NCBI RefSeq assembly: GCF_013409505.1
Contig: NZ_JACCBN010000001.1
Location: 3,286,001 to 3,350,000, forward strand
Length of the DNA stretch: 64,000 bases
Origin: Actinomycetospora corticicola
Lineage (GTDB): Bacteria; Actinomycetota; Actinomycetes; Mycobacteriales; Pseudonocardiaceae
Reading direction: 5' to 3'
Shown: positions 58,364-64,000 of the stretch, in pieces
How the letters are laid out: each line of letters opens with the position of its first letter
Position numbering within the stretch: the stretch's first letter is position 1
Translations under genes and position numbers: made by a program
Notes under the pieces: generated by a model
Seen by the model: the letters and a program-made list of their open reading frames with translations, nothing else
Databases searched by the model: none
Told to the model about the DNA's origin: nothing

Positions 58364-60304
58364 CTGCGCGCCTCGCGTCGGCTCCGACCTCTCGCCCTGA
58401 CCGCCATCGCCCTCGCCGTCCTGCTCGGCGTCAACCTGCCGCCCGCCGTCGCCTACGTGCAGGACTGGCAGTACCAGCGCCTGATCAACTCGCTCGACTA
58501 CCAGCGCCAGTTCGGCAAGTGGGACGTCCTCGAACTGCCCGTCGACCAGCGCGTCAACGCGATCCACTCCGCGCTCCTGCCCAGCGGCAAGATCATGCTG
58601 ATCGCCGGGTCGGGCAACAAGGAGGACATGTTCGCGACCAAGGCGCTGAAGAGCCTGCTCTACGACCCCGCGACCGGCGCCTCGAAGGTCATCCCCGTCC
58701 CCGACGACATGTTCTGCGCCGGTCAGACGCTCCTTCCCGACGGCAGGCTGCTGGTCGCGGGAGGCACCGCGCGTTACGAGAAGCTCGACGGCGCCGTCAC
58801 CTTCGCCGGCGGCGCGATGCGGGTGAAGAACGAGAACCCCGACGTCGGGCGCGACATCCCCGCGGGCACCGAGTTCGTCTCCCCCGAGGGCAAGGCCTAC
58901 CGCACGATCCGGCCGAACGTGGTCCCGCCGGCGACGAAGGTCGCGACCCGCACCGGGGCCACCGTCACCGCCGCCGAGGAGCGGGTGTTCGTCGAGGCCG
59001 TGGCGCCCGGGCCGCAGGGCATCACGGCGCAGCCCGGCCTGCAGTACGCGATCACCGGGCTGGACGCGGCCGCCGGGAAGGACGTCTACGGGCTCGGCGA
59101 GGCGCTGACCCTGGACAAGCAGAACTACCAGGGCACCGAGGCCGCCTACACGTTCGACCCGGTCGCGGAGACCTGGTCGCGCGTGGACGACATGGACTTC
59201 GCGCGCTGGTACCCGACGCTGACCCCGCTGCCCAACGGCGAGGTGCTGGCCCTGTCCGGGCTGGACAACATCGGCAACGTGCTGAACGGCGAGACCGAGC
59301 ACTTCGACCCGCGCACCAACCGGTTCGTCGAGGACAAGCAGCTCACCCAGTACTTCCCGACCTACCCCGCGGTCTTCGCCACCGAGCAGCCGAACCGGCT
59401 CTTCTACTCCGGCACCAACTCGGGGTACGGGCCGGCCGAGGCCGGGCGCCTGCCCGGCTTCTGGGACCTCGGCACGAACGTCCTCACCCCGGTCGGGGGC
59501 CTGCGCGACCCGAACCTGCTCGAGACGGCGGGCTCCGCCTGGCTGGGCCCGGTGCAGGACCAGCGGATGGTGGTCGTCGGCGGCGGCGGGATCGGCGAGA
59601 GCCCGTTGACCACCGCACGGATCGACGAGATCGACCTGGACTCCCCCGACCCGGCGTTCCGGCCCGGGCCGGTGCTGCCCGACCCGGTGCGCTACCCCAA
59701 CCTCACGACGCTGCCCGACGACTCGATGCTCATCAGCCACGGCTCGCGCGACTACCGCGGCAAGGGCAGCTCCGACGTCCTCGACGCGCATCTGCTGCGT
59801 CCCGAGGGCGGCCCGGGCGGGACGCTCGTGGAGGCGGCCGACCCGGTGGTCGGGCGGAACTACCACGGTCAGGCGGTCCTGCTCCCCGACGGACGGGTCC
59901 TGACGGCGGGTTCGGACCCGCTCTTCGACGACGAGCGCAACACGATCCCGGGGACCTTCGAGCAGCGTCTCGAGATCTACACCCCGCCCTACCTGTTCCA
60001 GGGCGGGAAGCGACCGGAGATCACCGCGGCGCCCGACGTCATGCGCCGGGGCACCACCGTGGAGGTGCAGACCCCCGACGCCGAGCGCATCCAGAAGGTG
60101 CGCCTGATGCGGCTGATGTCGTCCACGCACGTGACCGCGGTGGACCAGTTCTCCATCGCGGTCGACGCGCGGGCGACCGGACCGGACACCCTGGAGCTGG
60201 CCCTCCCGGCCGAGATCGAGACGATGCAGGTGGGCAACTACATGCTCGTGCTGGTCGACGACCGGGGCGTGCCGTCGGTGGGGTCGATGGTCCGGGTGCC
60301 GTAG
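58364..60304 (+). CDS. glxA: radical copper oxidase GlxA (galactose-oxidase family), CTG start
   Basis: A 646-residue mononuclear copper oxidase, kelch-type propeller with a C-terminal DUF1929 domain, anchored by one N-terminal helix (about 10-30) and facing outside. All active-site residues of galactose oxidase can be placed: Cys118 (DDMFCAGQT) and Tyr283 (RWYPTL) for the thioether radical, Tyr500-His501 (RNYHGQAV) and His589 (SSTHVTAV). In Streptomyces GlxA works with CslA in tip glycan synthesis; no cslA is next to it here. The frame has no ATG or GTG; CTG 58364 with AGGAGG seven bases upstream is the likely start. Confidence 0.9.
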   Translation: MRASRRLRPLALTAIALAVLLGVNLPPAVAYVQDWQYQRLINSLDYQRQFGKWDVLELPVDQRVNAIHSALLPSGKIMLIAGSGNKEDMFATKALKSLLYDPATGASKVIPVPDDMFCAGQTLLPDGRLLVAGGTARYEKLDGAVTFAGGAMRVKNENPDVGRDIPAGTEFVSPEGKAYRTIRPNVVPPATKVATRTGATVTAAEERVFVEAVAPGPQGITAQPGLQYAITGLDAAAGKDVYGLGEALTLDKQNYQGTEAAYTFDPVAETWSRVDDMDFARWYPTLTPLPNGEVLALSGLDNIGNVLNGETEHFDPRTNRFVEDKQLTQYFPTYPAVFATEQPNRLFYSGTNSGYGPAEAGRLPGFWDLGTNVLTPVGGLRDPNLLETAGSAWLGPVQDQRMVVVGGGGIGESPLTTARIDEIDLDSPDPAFRPGPVLPDPVRYPNLTTLPDDSMLISHGSRDYRGKGSSDVLDAHLLRPEGGPGGTLVEAADPVVGRNYHGQAVLLPDGRVLTAGSDPLFDDERNTIPGTFEQRLEIYTPPYLFQGGKRPEITAAPDVMRRGTTVEVQTPDAERIQKVRLMRLMSSTHVTAVDQFSIAVDARATGPDTLELALPAEIETMQVGNYMLVLVDDRGVPSVGSMVRVP

Positions 60305-60321
60305 GTCCTCCCTCCTGGTGA

Positions 60322-60370
60322 CAGGAAAGCGTCGTTGCTGTCATCCAGTGACAGCAACGACGCTTTCCTG
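60322..60370. repeat. family B intergenic palindrome, copy 5 (complete)
   Basis: Perfect 22-base arms (60322-60343 and 60349-60370) with core AAAGCGTCGTTGCTGTCA and a 5-base loop, between the converging GlxA and FAD-oxidase genes: 18 bases behind each stop. The cleanest member of the family. Confidence 0.88.
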
Positions 60371-60387
60371 CCGAGTGGCGAGGGGGG

Positions 60388-61764
60388 TTACTCGCCGATC
60401 CGTGTGCCGACCCGGCCGAACACCCCGTCCGGGTCGAGCCGGGTCCGGGTGGCGAGCAGCCGCACGAGGGTCTCGTCGTCCCAGGCCCGGCCGACCACGC
60501 CGCCGTGCGCCGCGCCCAGGAAGTTCGGGAGCACCCCCGCCGACCAGGGCTTGAGCGCGTCCACCACGCCCTGCACGACGATCGGCACGACGCCGACCAG
60601 CTCGGGCACCATCGGGCCGAGCGCGTAGAGCCCGAACGGGGCGTCGCGGCCGGCGACGGAGTCGAGGTCCGGACGACGGGTGATCGCGCCGCCGAACGCG
60701 CGCAGCTCGGCCATGATCAGCGGCGTCTCCACCCCGGGGCCGGCGACCGCGAGCAGGGCCTCCAGGGCCGTGTCGGGCAGGTCGGTCAGCAGCGCCGAGG
60801 AGTCCCACACCGGCATCGGGTCGGTAGGGTCGGCGTGCACCGCGTCGATCGCGGCGAACGGCATCTCCCCGACCATGTCGGCGATCGGCTCGACGTCATA
60901 TCCCCCGTCGCTCCGCTCGCCCCTGCCCAGAGCACGCATCGGTGCGATCAGCGCCTCGCCCTCCTCGGTCGAACCCGTCGTCGTGAAGCGCAGGTGCACG
61001 ACGAACCGGCCCTGCAGGGGCGGCGGCAGCGACGGGTCCGGGGGCAGCCGGAGCAGCGCGACCGAGCTCGAGGCGTGCTCGGGCAGCGCCGCCACCCAGT
61101 CGCGCCAGGCCGGGAGGACCGCGGGCGCGGCCTCGCCGGGCAGGAAGATGCCGCCGCCGTACAGACGGGTCACCGGGTGCAGGTCGACCTCGAGCTCGAC
61201 GACGATCCCGAACCCGGCCTTGCCGCCGCGCAGGGCGGCGAGGAGGTCGGGGTCGTCGTCGGTGTCGACGAGCTCCCCCGCGCCGGTGACGACGACCGCC
61301 CGGCGCAGGTGGTCGGAGCCGACCCCGAACTCCCGCGACAGGGGGCCGTGCCCGCCGCCGAGCAGGAAGCCGGCGACGCCGACGCCCGAGGAGGACCCGC
61401 AGATCGGCGCGAGGCCGTGCGGCGTCGCGGCGGCGATGACCTGCGCCCAGGTGGCGCCGCCTCCGACGACGGCGACCCGACGGCCCGCGTCGACGCGGAC
61501 GTCGTCGAGGTGACGGGTGGAGATCAGCAGCGACCCGGCCAGATCGGAGGCGATGCCGTGGCCGGTCGCCTGCACGGTCACCGCGAGGCCCTCGGCGCGG
61601 GCGCGGCGGACGCCGGCGACGACGTCGTCCGGACTGCGGGCCTCCAGGACCAGGTCGGGGCGTGGCCGGTGGGCGGTGTTGAAGGTGGCGACCGCGGCGT
61701 CGTAGCCGGGGTCATGCGAACGGATCGCGAGGGAGGCGGTCGAGGTGGCGGGGGCGGCGGTCAT
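60388..61764 (-). CDS. FAD-linked oxidoreductase (berberine-bridge-enzyme-like)
   Basis: A 458-residue flavoprotein of the VAO/BBE family. FAD-binding segments are PDLVLEARSPDDVVAGVRRA, VTVQATGHGI (the His can bind FAD covalently), VVGGGATW and APICGSSSGVGVAGFLLGGGHG (a Cys where bicovalent enzymes attach FAD). The closing VLPNFLG and RLDPDGVF match the BBE-type C-terminus. Substrate unknown. ATG 61764 has a strong AAGGAGAAG. Likely co-transcribed with the RidA gene. Confidence 0.9.
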   Translation of the reverse strand: MTAAPATSTASLAIRSHDPGYDAAVATFNTAHRPRPDLVLEARSPDDVVAGVRRARAEGLAVTVQATGHGIASDLAGSLLISTRHLDDVRVDAGRRVAVVGGGATWAQVIAAATPHGLAPICGSSSGVGVAGFLLGGGHGPLSREFGVGSDHLRRAVVVTGAGELVDTDDDPDLLAALRGGKAGFGIVVELEVDLHPVTRLYGGGIFLPGEAAPAVLPAWRDWVAALPEHASSSVALLRLPPDPSLPPPLQGRFVVHLRFTTTGSTEEGEALIAPMRALGRGERSDGGYDVEPIADMVGEMPFAAIDAVHADPTDPMPVWDSSALLTDLPDTALEALLAVAGPGVETPLIMAELRAFGGAITRRPDLDSVAGRDAPFGLYALGPMVPELVGVVPIVVQGVVDALKPWSAGVLPNFLGAAHGGVVGRAWDDETLVRLLATRTRLDPDGVFGRVGTRIGE

Positions 61765-61871
61765 GGTTCTTCTCCTTCGACGAGGTGGTGCTGCGGGTAC
61801 GGACGACGGGAGCTCCCGGGCGGGGCTCCCGCACGAGAGCGGGGGTCACGGGTGCGGTCGGACGGTGCGGC

Positions 61872-62285
61872 TCAACGGCCGGCGGTGGCGTCGATCTCGA
61901 CGCACATGCCGGGCACGGCCAGACGGGCGACCTCGAGGAGCGTCGCCGGCGGCGTGGCGTCCAGGGCGGCGAGCCGCTCGACGAGCGCGCCGTAGGACAC
62001 GAGCGCGGCGTCCATGTCGGTCACGTACACGACGAGGCGGGTGACGTCGCGCAGGTCCATGCCGCCCTCGGCGAGCAGGGACTCCACGTTCGCGACGGCG
62101 AGCGCCATCTGGGCGCCCATGTCGTCGGCGTGCAGCAACGCGCCGTGCTCGTCGATGGAGCCCTGCCCGGCGACGGTGAGTAACCGGGCTGGTGCGGGCC
62201 GGAGCTGCGCCTGGTCGTAGTGGAAGCCGAGGTTCCAGCTGGTCGGGTTGATCCGGATCGTGGCGTCGAGCTCGGTGTTCGTCAT
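61872..62285 (-). CDS. RidA (YjgF/UK114) family protein
   Basis: A 137-residue RidA-fold protein, related to 2-iminobutanoate/2-iminopropanoate deaminases. VTRLVVYVTDM and the closing VPGMCVEIDATA are family motifs, but the key Arg of classic RidA (usually in R.....EI.) is replaced, so it may act on another substrate of the neighbouring oxidase. ATG 62285. First gene of an operon with the FAD oxidase, divergent from the LuxR gene. Confidence 0.87.
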   Translation of the reverse strand: MTNTELDATIRINPTSWNLGFHYDQAQLRPAPARLLTVAGQGSIDEHGALLHADDMGAQMALAVANVESLLAEGGMDLRDVTRLVVYVTDMDAALVSYGALVERLAALDATPPATLLEVARLAVPGMCVEIDATAGR

Positions 62286-62322
62286 GCCGAGAAGACTGCC
62301 GACCCGCCGTCGGGACGCCCAT

Positions 62323-62360
62323 CCCAGCAACCTGGGCTCTGCTGGTCCCAGAATTCTGGG
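62323..62360. promoter_or_regulatory. two tandem CCCAG-N4-CTGGG operators
   Basis: CCCAGCAACCTGGG (62323-62336) and CCCAGAATTCTGGG (62347-62360) share the same arms, 24 bases start to start, so they lie roughly on one DNA face. They occupy the middle of the ridA/luxR divergent intergenic region and probably bind the LuxR-type regulator. Confidence 0.6.
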
Positions 62361-62398
62361 GTACCTCGGATGCCCGAGTCCGAGTTACGGTGCGTCAC

Positions 62399-63529
62399 AT
62401 GACTGCGGTGAGCCCGGAGCGCGTGCGTGGCCAGATCGACCAGCTCGCCGTCGCCGGCCTGGACTGGCAGACGTTCGGCCGGACGGCGACCGACCTGCTG
62501 AACCGCGCGATGCCGTTCGCCGCGAGCTGCTTCGCCTCGGTCGATCCGGCCACCCACATCGTCACGGCCAACGTCAAGAGCGGGTGCCTCGACGACGACC
62601 ACGACATCGAGTGGTCGTACCACGAGTACGAGGTCGAGGACCTGTACGACTTCCGCTCCCTCTCCTCCGCCGGCGGCGGCGTGGTCACGCTGCACTCCTC
62701 GAGCGGCGGCGACCTCGAGCGCTCCCGCCGGCACGCGGAGCTGTTCGCGCCCGTCTGGGACTTCTCCGACGAGCTCCGGGTGACGTTGCGCGTCGACGGC
62801 GTGACCTGGGGCGCGCTCGCCCTCTTCCACGGCGACGGCCGCACGTTCACCACCGCCGAGCAGGCGTTCGTCGCCTCGGTCTCCGAAGGCCTCGCGCGGG
62901 GCGTGCGCAGCGGCCTGGTCGCCGCGGCCGTCGGCGACGACGGGCGCCCGGCACCGTCCGGTCCGGCGGTGCTCGTCGTGGACGCCTCCGGCGAGGTCGC
63001 GCAGGCCAACCTGGGTGCCACCGAGCGTCTCGCCGACCTCGGCTGCGCCGACCTCGAAGCCTCGGAGCTCCCCCAGATCGTCAAGGCGCTGGTGGCCGCG
63101 GCTCGCCGCATGAGCACGACGCCGGGCGCCTCGACCCCACGGGCGCGGATGCGGACCGACGGCGGGCACTGGATCGTCGCGCACGCCTCGCCGTTGATCA
63201 GCCGTGACGGTGGCCGACCCGACGTCGTGGTCACCATCGACGACGCCCGCCCGCCGGAGATCGTCCCGCTGGTCGTGGCGTCCTACGGGCTCACGGGTCG
63301 GGAGCGGGACGTGGTCGCGCTGGTCCTGCAGGGGATCGACACCGGGGACATCGCGCAGCGCCTGCACCTGTCGGCGTACACGGTGCAGGACCACCTGAAG
63401 AAGGTCTTCGCCAAGGTCGGGGTCCGCAGCCGCCGTGAGCTGATCGCCCAGGTGTTCAACGACCACTACGTGCCGCAGATGGCGGCCGGGGCCGGTCTCG
63501 CGCCGTCGGGGTGGTTCGCGGGGTCCTGA
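62399..63529 (+). CDS. LuxR-family transcriptional regulator with GAF-like sensor
   Basis: A 376-residue regulator. Residues 20-170 form a GAF-like ligand domain (FAASCFASVDPATHIVTANV, RVTLRVDGVTWGALALF), 190-290 a PAS-like segment, and 300-365 the LuxR/GerE helix-turn-helix (GLTGRERDVVALVLQGID, LHLSAYTVQDHLKKVFAK). ATG 62399 is preferred; GTG 62390 is in frame. Divergent from the RidA-oxidase operon, its likely target. Confidence 0.92.
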   Translation: MTAVSPERVRGQIDQLAVAGLDWQTFGRTATDLLNRAMPFAASCFASVDPATHIVTANVKSGCLDDDHDIEWSYHEYEVEDLYDFRSLSSAGGGVVTLHSSSGGDLERSRRHAELFAPVWDFSDELRVTLRVDGVTWGALALFHGDGRTFTTAEQAFVASVSEGLARGVRSGLVAAAVGDDGRPAPSGPAVLVVDASGEVAQANLGATERLADLGCADLEASELPQIVKALVAAARRMSTTPGASTPRARMRTDGGHWIVAHASPLISRDGGRPDVVVTIDDARPPEIVPLVVASYGLTGRERDVVALVLQGIDTGDIAQRLHLSAYTVQDHLKKVFAKVGVRSRRELIAQVFNDHYVPQMAAGAGLAPSGWFAGS

Positions 63530-63613
63530 CGCCGGGGCGTCCGTGGCCGATCCGTGTCACGGGATGCGTCGGAGGAGCCATCGACGCCCAGCGCCGCGAC
63601 GGACCGGACCTCG

Positions 63614-63650
63614 ACGCCGGAACCGGGTCACGGTGACTCGGTTCCGGCGT
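63614..63650. terminator. bidirectional hairpin
   Basis: ACGCCGGAACCG (63614-63625) is perfectly inverted as CGGTTCCGGCGT (63639-63650), 13-base loop which itself holds GTCACGGTGAC. It lies between the convergent luxR gene and the partial surface-protein gene. Confidence 0.75.
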
Positions 63651-63662
63651 GGTGGTCCGTGC

Positions 63663-64000
63663 TCAGCGGCGGGGCATGACCTCGGTGCGGGGCTCGCGGT
63701 CGTCCTGGCGGACCTGGGGGCCGGTGCGGCGGCCGCGGCCGGCCGCATAGGCGCCGCCACCGGCCAGGACGAGGACCCCGGCGCCGCCGAGGACCCAGGG
63801 CAGCACGTCGGAGCCGGCGTCGGGGACCGTGGCGAGGTCGGTGCTGCTGGCGACGGTGTCGGTGTCGGTGCTGGTGGTGTTCTCGGTGCCGGAGTGGTGT
63901 CCCGAGGTGTGGGTGCCGGTGGTGCCGGTGCTGCTGTGGTGGGCGGGGACCGGGGGCGGAACGGTGCCGGGAACGGTGAGCTTCGCGGTGACCGTGCCGG
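63663..64000 (-). CDS. C-terminal part of a surface-anchored protein (partial)
   Basis: The last 111 codons of a gene that continues beyond the window. A Thr/Ser/His-rich extended stretch (PGTVPPPVPAHHSSTGTTGT) is followed by a membrane helix (LPWVLGGAGVLVLAGGGAYAA) and a basic tail GRGRR, then an RQDDREPRTEV end. The layout is that of a wall-spanning linker with C-terminal membrane anchor; there is no LPxTG motif, so sortase anchoring is unlikely. The function depends on the missing N-terminal part. Confidence 0.8.
   Translation of the reverse strand, partial: GTVTAKLTVPGTVPPPVPAHHSSTGTTGTHTSGHHSGTENTTSTDTDTVASSTDLATVPDAGSDVLPWVLGGAGVLVLAGGGAYAAGRGRRTGPQVRQDDREPRTEVMPRR

Noticed and set aside
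57764..60130. Minus-strand frame of 788 codons opposite GlxA
   Set aside because: A GC-rich antisense shadow: GlxA on the plus strand has a complete set of copper ligands and domain motifs, while the antisense text matches no fold and lacks a ribosome site.
1..64000. tRNA, rRNA, insertion sequences, phage genes, CRISPR arrays, attachment sites
   Set aside because: I saw no tRNA cloverleaf, rRNA-like text, transposase motif, integrase or regularly spaced repeat array. A covariance-model scan could still find a small RNA that eye reading misses.

Overview
The window is about 73% GC (my estimate from reading, not a count), densely coding and rich in overlapping GTGA/ATGA gene junctions. It carries Actinomycetota-specific genes: Lsr2, an NDMA-type alcohol dehydrogenase of the mycofactocin-linked family, GlxA, FurA-KatG, DUF2630, PucR and CoxL-like proteins. 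I infer a soil or plant-associated actinomycete, most likely in the Pseudonocardiaceae (Pseudonocardia or Actinomycetospora type). No rRNA, tRNA, CRISPR array, insertion sequence or phage gene was seen, so this looks like ordinary chromosome with accessory islands.

Layout. 1-8.5 kb: membrane protein DUF808, SDR, Nramp-like transporter, P450, aldo/keto reductase, then a small plus-strand operon of a short flavin monooxygenase, TrmO-like and MOSC proteins. 8.5-12.7 kb: coupled furA-katG oxidative-stress operon and an ammonium channel. 12.8-15.8 kb: NDMA-dependent alcohol dehydrogenase with MoxR and VWA partners. 15.9-23.7 kb: a minus-strand cluster encoding GNAT, a two-domain glycosyltransferase, carbamoyltransferase, luciferase-like monooxygenase, amino-acid adenylating enzyme and a free carrier protein. 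The last four overlap end to end. This is the best candidate for an undescribed biosynthetic system. 23.7-30.8 kb: a CoxL-like molybdenum hydroxylase without visible partner subunits, a phosphodiesterase-like enzyme, PrsW protease, a pair of paralogous acidic/basic-repeat proteins and a hydrolase. 30.9-38.6 kb: an aromatic/organic-acid region (CaiB transferase, citryl-CoA-lyase-like, intradiol dioxygenase, MetE-like, PobA, IclR, amidohydrolase) tied together by three copies of GTCCGN5CGGAC. 38.6-49.3 kb: mixed metabolism and regulators, including MmsA with a sugar porter, a thiolase and an Lsr2 with two DNA-binding domains. 49.4-57.8 kb: HxlR with its quinone-reductase target, an orphan ABC permease, a HepT-MntA toxin-antitoxin pair, and a rhodopsin with the retinal-forming Blh enzyme. 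57.8-64 kb: GlxA copper oxidase, a RidA/FAD-oxidase operon facing a LuxR regulator, and a partial surface protein.

Two families of intergenic palindromes recur. Family A lies between four convergent gene pairs and often supplies the stop codons. Family B (core GCGTCGTTGCTGTCA) lies at five sites, four of them directly behind stop codons. Both look like bidirectional terminators that have spread as repeats.
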